This document shows positions 1 through 6,340 of a stretch of DNA of 13,653 nucleotides, one piece after another. The stretch comes from Treponema sp. GTDB lineage: Bacteria; Spirochaetota; Spirochaetia; Treponematales; Breznakiellaceae. Within the stretch, counting starts at the first letter, position 1; each line of letters opens with the position of its first letter. A model generated the notes under the pieces. That model did no database searches. It saw only the letters and a program-made list of their open reading frames with translations, and was not told the origin of the DNA. The position numbers were made by a program, and so were the translations under genes. Location of the stretch: assembly GCA_031289935.1 (NCBI GenBank), contig JAITON010000123.1, forward strand, positions 1 to 13,653, given 5' to 3'.

Positions 1-98
1 GGCGTGGCGCAATCCGGCAATAGTACGGGTTTGCCGGGTAAATTTGCGCCCCCGTGCCGGGAATAGCTGGTTTGTTCAGGTCTTCGTATCATCAACAT
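1..98 (-). CDS. Candidate leaderless ORF running off the left edge (partial)
   Basis: An ATG at 98-96 lies 6 nt after the -10 box of a near-consensus promoter and opens a frame with no stop to the window edge (32 codons plus 2 nt). The translation begins MLMIRRPEQTSYSRHGG and resembles nothing I recognise. No Shine-Dalgarno sequence is possible if transcription starts 6-8 nt after the -10 box, so translation would be leaderless. The reading frame overlaps a nested hairpin repeat at 6-50, which weakens the coding case. The alternative is an untranslated leader or a structured RNA. Only the start is visible. Confidence 0.27.
   Translation of the reverse strand, partial: MLMIRRPEQTSYSRHGGANLPGKPVLLPDCAT
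6..50. repeat. Nested hairpin related to the right-end repeat family
   Basis: Outer arms GGCGCAA (6-12) and TTGCGCC (44-50) are perfectly complementary. They enclose inner arms CCGGCAA (14-20) and TTGCCGG (31-37) with a 10-nt loop. One base on one side and six on the other are unpaired between the two stems. The 13-mer GGCGCAATCCGGC at 6-18 is the exact reverse complement of 13185-13197 at the other window end. The two-stem plan matches the 78-bp elements at 13287 and 13495. Confidence 0.5.
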
Positions 99-104
99 GC
101 TCTA

Positions 105-133
105 ATTGTACACCAGCCCCGGTAAAATGTCAA
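105..133 (-). promoter_or_regulatory. Strong sigma-70-type promoter reading out of the left edge
   Basis: On the minus strand a perfect -35 TTGACA (133-128) is followed after 17 nt by TACAAT (110-105), which matches 5 of 6 consensus bases. Just upstream (about 134-176) are A/T tracts of 7-8 bases separated by short mixed stretches, similar to an UP element. The -35 box contains the ispF stop codon, so the promoter overlaps the 3' end of ispF. Predicted transcription starts near 98, at or beside an ATG. Confidence 0.72.
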
Positions 134-663
134 GCTTTTTTTTCCAAATTCGTAAAAAAAAGTGCGTTTTTTTCCCTGGACGCGCCCTCATCCTGTTCCA
201 GGAGGCAGACTGCCAGGGCCTCCACGGCCCCGCCCTGCCCTAGAGGCCCCAGGCCCTCGTTGGTCTTGCCCTTGACAAAGACCGCCGCCGGGGAGACCCC
301 CAGAGCCGCCGCCAGGGAGGAGCGGATGGCCTCCCGGTGGGGCAATACCTGGGGTTCTTCGCAGATTACCACGCAGTCCAGATTGACCAGCTTCCAGCCC
401 GCTTCCCGGACCCTTTGCCAGGCGGCTTTGACTAATTCCCGGGAATCGGCGTCCTTCCAGGCCGGGTCCGCGGGCGGGAAGAGCTCCCCGGTATCCCCCA
501 GGCCGGCGGCCCCCAGGAGCGCGTCAATGACGGCGTGGGCCAGGACATCCCCGTCGGAATGCCCCAGTTCCCCCCGGCTGCTGGGTATCTCCAGGCCCCC
601 CAGGAGGAAGCGCCGCCCCGGAACCAGCCGGTGCAGGTCCCGGCCCAGACCGGCCCGCATCAT
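130..663 (-). CDS. ispF: 2-C-methyl-D-erythritol 2,4-cyclodiphosphate synthase
   Basis: IspF converts CDP-methylerythritol 2-phosphate to MEcPP and CMP, the fifth step of the MEP isoprenoid pathway, in the cytoplasm. Visible family features are the metal ligands D9, H11 and H43, the GHSDGDVLAHAVIDALLGAAGLGD block (residues 34-57), FPPAD after it, NLDCVVICEEP near 94-104, and a KGKTNEGLG-LG segment near 131-142 matching the family KaTT-E-LG signature. The ATG at 663 overlaps the ispD stop (ATGA), which supports translational coupling; a second ATG follows at 660. At 177 residues it is about 20 longer than typical (roughly 157-160). The extra C-terminal tail is encoded by A/T homopolymer tracts that look like promoter-upstream DNA, so the tail is probably not part of the enzyme fold. 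Family assignment is secure. Confidence 0.96.
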   Translation of the reverse strand: MMRAGLGRDLHRLVPGRRFLLGGLEIPSSRGELGHSDGDVLAHAVIDALLGAAGLGDTGELFPPADPAWKDADSRELVKAAWQRVREAGWKLVNLDCVVICEEPQVLPHREAIRSSLAAALGVSPAAVFVKGKTNEGLGPLGQGGAVEALAVCLLEQDEGASREKNALFFTNLEKKA

Positions 664-1409
664 AGCAGATCCTCAGGAAAGGTGATTTTACGGTTCGCCG
701 CCTCGCCGGGGACCGCCGCCAGGGGGCCCGCTCCGGGGCCGCTGTACCCGGCCCAGACCTCTGCATCGTCGGTGTACTCCCCCCGGAGCACGGCCCGCCG
801 GGCCGCTTCCTCGTGGGCCCGGAGCATGGCCGGATAGGCAAAACCCTGGGGAGTCTGGGCTACGGCGATACTGGCCCGGCGGAGGTGGCTCTTGATAAAG
901 CCCCGGCCGTCCAGTTCCTTGGGGGTCTCCGTCAAGGGTAAAACCGGAACGGCAGCTCCCTGGGCAAGGGTCCCTTCAATAACCCGCCTGATAAGCGCCG
1001 CGCTTACCCAGGGGCGGGCGCCGTCGTGGATCAACACATAACCGGGACGGTGGGGTTCCAGAAACCGCAAGGCCCGGTAGACCGATTCCCGCCGGTTCAG
1101 GCCCCCGGGGGTTAAGAAGAGCGGAAATTCCACGCCGGGCCTCCCAAGGTTCCGGGGAAGGGCCTCCCGAAGGGTCTCCTCGCCGGAATCCGGGGGGAAA
1201 GTAATCACGATCAGGGCAATATCCGGGAGGGCTGCAAAGGCCGATACCGCCGCGCCCAGAACGGTCAAAGGACGGCCCTTGGGACAGCCCTTGGGACAGC
1301 CTTCAGGACCGGCCGCAGGGGGCGAGAGGGGGAGGTATTCCTTCTTAAGGCCGGCCATACGGTTCGAGGAACCGGCGGCGGTAACGATGGCGGCGATACG
1401 GGTTTCCAC
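660..1409 (-). CDS. ispD: 2-C-methyl-D-erythritol 4-phosphate cytidylyltransferase
   Basis: IspD joins MEP and CTP to give CDP-methylerythritol and pyrophosphate, the third MEP-pathway step. Visible motifs are the nucleotide-binding loop AAGSSNRM with K22/K23 (residues 11-23), IHDGARP at 127-133, QTPQGF at 185-190, TDDA at 213-216 and NRKIT near 239-243. The length of 249 is near the upper end for the family. Part of the excess is a glycine/proline/cysteine-rich insert at about 30-47, which contains a 4-residue duplication (GCPK twice) between the N-terminal loop and the first helix. The start is GTG at 1409, preceded by a GGGGGAAAGG Shine-Dalgarno stretch just after the carD stop. It overlaps ispF by 4 nt. 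IspD and IspF act two steps apart and are fused in some bacteria; here they are separate but overlapping. Confidence 0.96.
   Translation of the reverse strand: METRIAAIVTAAGSSNRMAGLKKEYLPLSPPAAGPEGCPKGCPKGRPLTVLGAAVSAFAALPDIALIVITFPPDSGEETLREALPRNLGRPGVEFPLFLTPGGLNRRESVYRALRFLEPHRPGYVLIHDGARPWVSAALIRRVIEGTLAQGAAVPVLPLTETPKELDGRGFIKSHLRRASIAVAQTPQGFAYPAMLRAHEEAARRAVLRGEYTDDAEVWAGYSGPGAGPLAAVPGEAANRKITFPEDLL
1276..1299. repeat. 12-bp in-frame tandem duplication inside ispD
   Basis: Two perfect copies of CCCTTGGGACAG (1276-1287 and 1288-1299), followed by a degenerate third copy, encode GCPKGCPK on the minus strand. The unit is a multiple of three, so the frame is kept. Confidence 0.85.
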
Positions 1410-1422
1410 AGCGCCTTTCCCC

Positions 1423-1923
1423 CTATTTGGACTCCAGCCGGGTAAAAATCAGGGTTTCCGCCTCGGATTTAAGCTTCCCAAAGGAAAAGGCAACCTCATT
1501 TTCCAACAGGGTCAGGGCCGAATCGTAGAGTTTCCGTTCCAGGATCGGCAGTTCCTTGACCTTGCTCCGGCGGTAGAGGGTCCGGACAATGGTGGCGATA
1601 TCCAGAACGCTCCCCTGCTTAAGGAGATCCAGGTTCATCTGATACCGCTGCTTCCAGTCCGAGGTAACCGGTTCGGAATCCTCGCCGAGCAGATCCAGGG
1701 CCTTCTGAGCATCGTCCTGGGGAACGATGGGGCGGATCCCCAGCTCCCCGGCCTTATCCAGCGGGACCATGATGGTCATATCGGAGCCATCCAGCGAGAT
1801 GACATAGTAAGGGATCTTTTCGCCCTTAAATTCCTTCTCTTTGATCGATGCTATGGTCCCTACGCCCTGGCTGGGGTAAACGACCTTTTGGTTAATCTGA
1901 AAGGTATTGACCGGATTTTCCAT
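1423..1923 (-). CDS. carD: CarD/CdnL-family RNA polymerase-binding regulator
   Basis: The 166-residue protein has the CarD layout. An N-terminal CarD/TRCF RNA polymerase-interaction domain (about 9-65, with the KVVYPSQGVGTI signature at 13-24) is followed by a helical C-terminal domain. W90 in SDWKQRY is well placed to be the conserved tryptophan that, in characterised CarD proteins, wedges into the upstream edge of the transcription bubble and stabilises open complexes. The ATG at 1923 is preceded by a GAGG Shine-Dalgarno, which lies beside the stop of the upstream lipoprotein gene (6-nt gap). It is co-oriented with ispD and ispF, an association I recall from Treponema. It probably acts globally; nothing ties it specifically to its neighbours. 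Confidence 0.93.
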   Translation of the reverse strand: MENPVNTFQINQKVVYPSQGVGTIASIKEKEFKGEKIPYYVISLDGSDMTIMVPLDKAGELGIRPIVPQDDAQKALDLLGEDSEPVTSDWKQRYQMNLDLLKQGSVLDIATIVRTLYRRSKVKELPILERKLYDSALTLLENEVAFSFGKLKSEAETLIFTRLESK

Positions 1924-1929
1924 ATCGCC

Positions 1930-3657
1930 TCAACTATGCTCAAATTTGCGAAAAGGGTCTGGGTTTGCCATCACCACGCCGGGGAGGGGCTTCCATGCCT
2001 TAAAAGCCAGGTACTTAAAGGGATGGATATCCAGAGCATTGGGATACCAGCCGTCGAGTTCCTCGGTGTCCACCACGTTCAGGGCATAATCGTAGGCCAT
2101 GGGGAGCACCGTGCCCCGGTCAAGAAGCAGTTGTTCGGCCTCCCCCAGGGTCTTCCAGCGGGCCGTTCCCTCCTCCTTCATGGATTTATCCATCAGGGCC
2201 TCAAAATCCGGGTCGTCAAACCGGGCATCGTTCAGGTTGGAATCCCGGCGCCAGTTCTGGAGGAAGGAATAGGGGTCCGCAAAGTCCCCAATCCAGGTAG
2301 TGAGCCCCACATCGTACTCGTCCCCCTTGAGCAGGGAAAAGTATTGGCCCGAGGGTATTACCTCGACCTTGACCAAAAGCCCCAGGTCCTTTGTCCAGGC
2401 GCCGGCCATAAGGCCCGCAATCCGCTGGGCATCCTGGGTGAGGGGGATACGGATTACCAGTTCGGGGATACCCTTACCCCCTTCGTAGCCCGCTTCACTG
2501 AGGAGCTTCCGGGCCTCGGCCAGGTCCGGGGCCGCGGTCCCGTCCAGCTGGGGATATCCCCGAAGCGGATAGACCAGGGTCTCGGCGGGCAGCGCATAGG
2601 CGCCGCGAATCTCCTCCCAAGGCAGGGCCAGAGACATGGCCCGTCTAACCCGGTAATCTTTGAGGGGCGCTTTGACAGAGCGGATAAAGTAATAATGGGT
2701 GGCAAAAAGGGTGTTCGCCACGACGTCATTCTGGCTGAGCAGGCTATCGTAGTTAAAAAAACCCCCGGTGAGCCAGCGGGCCTCCCCGGAATTCCAGAGC
2801 CCGCTGGCTTCGTCGGGGTCCCCGCTGATACGGTAGACGATCCGGTTAAGCGCCACGCTGGCCGCGTCCCAATAATAGGGGTTCTTCGCCAGTATCAGGG
2901 CATTATCCCGCCGCTCTTCCAGGTAGAAGGGCCCGTTGGAGACGATCTCCGCCCCGGACCAGTCATCAGTATCGAGCAGGCTGGAATGGACCGGTGAAAA
3001 GCTGTGATGGCAGAGCAGGTAGGGGAAGAAGGACGCCGGATCCGCCAGGGTAACTACCAGGGTGTTGTTGTTCCGGGCCTCGATTCCCACCAGGCTCGGG
3101 TCCTGCGTGATGCCCAGGCGAAAGTCCTTGGCCCCGGCGATCAGGTCAAAAAGGGAGGAATAGGGCGCCTGCCGGACAGGTTCCAGGGAACTGAGCCAGG
3201 CGTTTCGGAAGTCCTGGGCCGAGACCGGGTCCCCGTTCCAATACCGGGCATCGTCCCGGAGCGTGAATGTCCAAACCATCTTATCCTCCGAGACCGTCCA
3301 GCGGCTGGCCATCGCGGGGACCGGCTCCATGGTATAGGGGTGGTAGGAAAAGAGCCCTTCATAGAGACCGGTAAAGAGCTGGGCATCGCTGGCTATAAAG
3401 GACTTCCGGGGGTCAAATTCCACCCCATCGGTGTAGAAGACCGCCGTAAGCTCGTCCCGGTCGATAATACCCGGCCGGGGAACTACCGGGGCAATAGTCC
3501 CGACAACAACCGCCGTCGAGGAATCGGGGCCGCCGGCGCAGGCCCCCAGAAGCGTCACCAGGAGCAGGACTCCCAGGAAACAGCCGGTTAACTTGACCTG
3601 GGCCAGCGCTCCCCTGGCCCCCCCCAAAAGGGTTTTTTTACAGACAATGGACGCCAT
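1930..3657 (-). CDS. oppA: OppA-family peptide-binding lipoprotein (SBP family 5)
   Basis: This is the solute-binding component of an oligopeptide-type ABC importer, predicted to be lipid-anchored. From the ATG at 3657 it has 575 residues: a basic N-terminus, a hydrophobic stretch, and the lipobox LLGA-C with Cys40. The mature part shows family-5 features, namely a WTF-LRDDARYWNGDPVSAQDF block, a SLALPWEEIRGAY segment in the middle, and a WIGDFADPYSFLQNW motif in the C-terminal lobe. An ATG five codons upstream (3672) is in frame but lacks a ribosome site; the GGAGGA at 3665-3670 points to 3657. No permease or ATPase genes adjoin, so it either borrows a permease encoded elsewhere or has another ligand role. 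Peptide specificity is a family-level inference. It lies 45 nt after an unknown protein and 6 nt before carD. Confidence 0.9.
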   Translation of the reverse strand: MASIVCKKTLLGGARGALAQVKLTGCFLGVLLLVTLLGACAGGPDSSTAVVVGTIAPVVPRPGIIDRDELTAVFYTDGVEFDPRKSFIASDAQLFTGLYEGLFSYHPYTMEPVPAMASRWTVSEDKMVWTFTLRDDARYWNGDPVSAQDFRNAWLSSLEPVRQAPYSSLFDLIAGAKDFRLGITQDPSLVGIEARNNNTLVVTLADPASFFPYLLCHHSFSPVHSSLLDTDDWSGAEIVSNGPFYLEERRDNALILAKNPYYWDAASVALNRIVYRISGDPDEASGLWNSGEARWLTGGFFNYDSLLSQNDVVANTLFATHYYFIRSVKAPLKDYRVRRAMSLALPWEEIRGAYALPAETLVYPLRGYPQLDGTAAPDLAEARKLLSEAGYEGGKGIPELVIRIPLTQDAQRIAGLMAGAWTKDLGLLVKVEVIPSGQYFSLLKGDEYDVGLTTWIGDFADPYSFLQNWRRDSNLNDARFDDPDFEALMDKSMKEEGTARWKTLGEAEQLLLDRGTVLPMAYDYALNVVDTEELDGWYPNALDIHPFKYLAFKAWKPLPGVVMANPDPFRKFEHS

Positions 3658-3664
3658 CAAACTA

Positions 3665-3670
3665 TCCTCC
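3665..3670 (-). promoter_or_regulatory. Ribosome binding site that sets the OppA-like start
   Basis: On the minus strand GGAGGA ends 7 nt before the ATG at 3657. The alternative in-frame ATG at 3672 overlaps this site and has no comparable sequence upstream. Confidence 0.8.
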
Positions 3671-3702
3671 ATAAAAACCGGTCTGATTCCCGGCTGCTTA
3701 AA

Positions 3703-5073
3703 CTATTCTGCCTCTTCCGTACGGGAGCTGTACTCATAGCGCCGCTGGTTTGCCCTGACGAGACCGTTCTTTACGACCGCCAACTCCGGCTTGATCCCCC
3801 GGACCTTGCTCCGGCTTTCCTTGGGCGCTGCGGCCTTAAAATATTCGTCCAGGATTGAGAGGATTTTATGGATGCTCTGGACCTCCTGGATATTCCGCTC
3901 CAGAATCCCCACCAGGACATCCTCCTCGGCATCCGCGAACCGGGCTGCCGCCGCACCAGAGGAACTGACATTCTGGAGGCTGGCTATTCTGCTTTCAAAG
4001 CCGCTGCGGAACTCGGTAAAGTTTATCTTTTCCTGTACCTTTATTCCCCGGTTGGCATCCATGTATTCCACCTCGTAGACCACCGGTTCAGGGGGCTTGT
4101 TCAGCAGACGCCGGAAAAACTCCCGCACCCTTTCCCAAAAGCTCTTCTTCCGCTCCTCCAGGATCGCCGCATTTTCGTCCAGCTTGGGGGCAATTTCCGT
4201 CAGGCTGAAGTAAACCCCGCCGATGGCATGGAGCCCTTCTATAAGGAGGGTTTTGAAGACCACCTTGGGTGTATGGTCCTTGGGCTGATCTTCGGCCATG
4301 GCCTGCTCGAGCCGTTTCAGCGCCTGGGTCCGCAGGGCTTCTCCCCCGATGGAATCTGCTTCCCGGAGCACTTCGTCGGCCAGATTCTGGAAGAAGGGCC
4401 TGCCGGGCATGTTAACCGCAAAAAGTTTCTTGACCAGGCTGGATTCCTGGCGGAACATATCGCTTAAAACCTGTTCCCGAAGATCCTCTTTCCAGGCCTC
4501 CCGGCTGTAATCACTCAAATGGTTGAGAATCCTCAGGATAGTTGCCGAACTTTTTTGAAGGCAGGACAGGGCCTCGGTGATAATGCTCAGGGAAAACTGA
4601 TCCACCATGCCTCTGGACTGATTGACAATCTCCGCCGTGAACATAGTCATGCAGCCGGCCTTTATGTCGGGGATAAAATGAACCCAGTCGATGTATTGCA
4701 CCAGGCCCAACATCTGCTGGATCTGGTCCAGGGTGAGCTGATCCAGGTTGAACTGATAGAAATTTACCAAAAAATCAAGCTGATTATCAAACTGGGCAAG
4801 CCGGATACTGAGCTGATCGGCCTTTTCCGTGTCCGGAAAGGACGAAGCATCGGGAACTTCAATCTTGCTGATCCTGGCCTCCGCTTTGTAGGGGTCCATG
4901 TCGATGAGCCCCCGCTTAAGGAGCAGCTTGTACAGGGAATTGAACGAATTATGAAAGGCCCGGAACTCTTCCCTGAGCTGGGGTAGTTCAGTTTTTTCTA
5001 ACATTTCCCGCTTTAAATCCAGAAGTTCCTTGAGCTTGTTCCGGTAATCAAGCAATTCATTCGTATCAGCCAT
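3703..5073 (-). CDS. Unrecognised cytoplasmic, largely helical protein heading the operon
   Basis: I do not recognise this 456-residue protein. From the ATG at 5073 it starts MADTNELLDYRNKLKELLDL and has no signal peptide or membrane segment. The composition suggests mostly helices: an N-terminal Leu/Lys/Glu-rich coiled-coil-like stretch (about 1-35), a Leu/Gln-rich section (about 90-130), and a long charged C-terminal part. A basic patch ending in FFRRLLNKPPEP near 315-335 precedes a segment with EVEYMDANRGIKVQEKINFTEF. The alternative upstream start at 5109 is TTG and would place the promoter inside the gene, so 5073 is preferred. It is the first gene of the run leading to the OppA-like protein, carD, ispD and ispF. 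It is complete and uninterrupted, so probably a lineage-specific conserved protein. No function is proposed. Confidence 0.85.
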   Translation of the reverse strand: MADTNELLDYRNKLKELLDLKREMLEKTELPQLREEFRAFHNSFNSLYKLLLKRGLIDMDPYKAEARISKIEVPDASSFPDTEKADQLSIRLAQFDNQLDFLVNFYQFNLDQLTLDQIQQMLGLVQYIDWVHFIPDIKAGCMTMFTAEIVNQSRGMVDQFSLSIITEALSCLQKSSATILRILNHLSDYSREAWKEDLREQVLSDMFRQESSLVKKLFAVNMPGRPFFQNLADEVLREADSIGGEALRTQALKRLEQAMAEDQPKDHTPKVVFKTLLIEGLHAIGGVYFSLTEIAPKLDENAAILEERKKSFWERVREFFRRLLNKPPEPVVYEVEYMDANRGIKVQEKINFTEFRSGFESRIASLQNVSSSGAAAARFADAEEDVLVGILERNIQEVQSIHKILSILDEYFKAAAPKESRSKVRGIKPELAVVKNGLVRANQRRYEYSSRTEEAE

Positions 5074-5080
5074 GGACCTA

Positions 5081-5109
5081 AGTATGCCGCATTTTTGAAA
5101 AAATTTCAA
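5081..5109 (-). promoter_or_regulatory. Candidate promoter of the unknown-oppA-carD-ispD-ispF operon
   Basis: On the minus strand TTGAAA (5109-5104, 5/6 consensus) is separated by 17 nt from CATACT (5086-5081, 4/6). The start ATG at 5073 lies 7 nt after the -10 box, so the transcript may be leaderless. The -35 box is one arm of a perfect inverted repeat, TTGAAA-aaa-TTTCAA (5095-5109). The -10 region overlaps TATGCCGC (5083-5090), a half-site of the palindrome at 5162-5175. Confidence 0.55.
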
Positions 5110-5161
5110 TCCCGCGCCCCGGTCCCCCGTGTCTCCAGGCGCTTTAGGGAGGCGCTAATTG

Positions 5162-5175
5162 CGGCATATATGCCG
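5162..5175. promoter_or_regulatory. Perfect 14-bp palindrome between divergent genes
   Basis: CGGCATATATGCCG is its own reverse complement. It lies between the divergent operon starts, about 76 bp upstream of the minus-strand -10 box and about 90 bp upstream of the deacetylase start. A wider inverted repeat, GCGCTA (5152-5157) and TAGCGC (5194-5199), flanks it. I see no convincing -35/-10 pair for the deacetylase in this region. Confidence 0.5.
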
Positions 5176-5266
5176 AATGCCCGGTTGCATAAATAGCGCT
5201 TCCCTGGGGAGATTAAAGCCCCGGCCCTGGCGGTCCGATGCATAAACCAGAGGTCTTTTTTTACCG

Positions 5267-6340
5267 ATGCCGAAATCCACGGGTTCTAACAGGCCCGGAC
5301 CATCCAGAAAACCCCGGGGAAAGGCCCCGGGGAACGCTCAGAGCACAACAGCCCCCAACCCGGTCCCCAAAGGCCCGGCCCGGAAGCGCCGCAGAAAATC
5401 CGGCCCCGGGGATCGTCTGAAGGCGGTCCTGGCGGCAGGGCTGATTATCAGCATTGCCCTGGCGCTCTCTATCCTCCTCCTGATTATCCGGCCCGTTAAG
5501 GCCCCGTCCGGCGGACCGGCCCTCCCGGAGAGCTCTTCCGGGACCGAAGCGGGGACTCCTTCCGGGGACCTTCCGGAGACCGGCGCCGCTCTACCGTCCA
5601 AAGACCAGGACCCGGCCCCGGTCTCCGGGCTTAAGCCGCCCGCCGAACGGCCCGGGCTCCTGTACCGGGGAACGCTGGTCTTTGTCATCGATGATGGGGG
5701 GAACAATCTTGGGGAACTGGAGCCCTTCCTCGCCCTGCCGGGGGCCCTGACCATCGCAGTGCTGCCGGGGCTGCCTTATTCGGCGGAAGCGGCCCGGCGG
5801 GTCCGGGCGGCGGGCAAGGAGCTGATCCTCCATCAGCCTATGGAGGCCCTGGGGGAGGAGAACCCCGGACCGGGGGCCCTCTATGCGGGCATGAGCGCTG
5901 CGGAGATTCGGGACATCATCATCCACAATATAGAAGAGATTGGACCCGTGGCGGGGATCAACAATCACCAGGGCTCGAAAATCACCATGGACCAGGAGGC
6001 GATGGAGACCATACTTGCCCTCTGCCGCGAACGGGGGATATACTTTCTCGATTCCCGGACCACTGCGGATACGGCGGCGCCGGGGGTGGCGGCCCGGCTG
6101 GGCATGAGCATTGGGGAGCGGGATGTGTTTCTGGATAATGTACGGGATACGGGGGCCATCAGGGGGTATCTCCAGAGCGGCCTTGAACGGGCGGCGCTCC
6201 GGGGAAAGGCCGTCATGATCGGCCACGCCTGGTCACCCGAGACCGCCCAGGTGCTGGGGGAGCTCTACCCCAGTCTAATTGCAGAAGGCTGGACCCTTTC
6301 CACGCTCTCGGTGCTGCTGGCCGGGGAGGTTCGACGGTGA
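5267..6340 (+). CDS. Membrane-anchored divergent polysaccharide deacetylase (YibQ/DUF610 family)
   Basis: The C-terminal domain (about 133-352 of 357) belongs to the divergent polysaccharide deacetylase family. VFVIDDGGNN at 138-147 carries the family Asp pair, ILHQPME is at 187-193, GINNHQGSK at 230-238, GIYFLDSRT at 257-265 and IGHAWSPET at 318-326. A basic N-terminus of about 50 residues (RKRRRK at 39-44) precedes one membrane helix at about 52-75. A Pro/Gly/Ser-rich linker to about 130 follows, so the catalytic domain should face the periplasm. The family role is poorly defined; deacetylation of a cell-envelope glycan is an inference. The ATG at 5267 follows an in-frame stop at 5243, with no strong ribosome site (AGAGG is about 13 nt away). 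The stop overlaps the tsaD start. Confidence 0.88.
   Translation: MPKSTGSNRPGPSRKPRGKAPGNAQSTTAPNPVPKGPARKRRRKSGPGDRLKAVLAAGLIISIALALSILLLIIRPVKAPSGGPALPESSSGTEAGTPSGDLPETGAALPSKDQDPAPVSGLKPPAERPGLLYRGTLVFVIDDGGNNLGELEPFLALPGALTIAVLPGLPYSAEAARRVRAAGKELILHQPMEALGEENPGPGALYAGMSAAEIRDIIIHNIEEIGPVAGINNHQGSKITMDQEAMETILALCRERGIYFLDSRTTADTAAPGVAARLGMSIGERDVFLDNVRDTGAIRGYLQSGLERAALRGKAVMIGHAWSPETAQVLGELYPSLIAEGWTLSTLSVLLAGEVRR

Noticed and set aside
1279..2997. 572-residue plus-strand open frame antisense to ispD, carD and the OppA-like gene
   Set aside because: It runs across three well-supported minus-strand genes, shows no family motif, and is explained by GC-rich codon use on the opposite strand.
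5074..5109. Extended N-terminus of the unknown protein from a TTG at 5109
   Set aside because: It would start with TTG, lacks a ribosome site, and overlaps the best promoter candidate; the ATG at 5073 gives a more natural N-terminus.
5159..5216. Sigma-70 promoter for the deacetylase gene (TTGCGG or TTGCAT with downstream boxes)
   Set aside because: No -10 hexamer with acceptable match at 16-18 nt spacing from either candidate -35.
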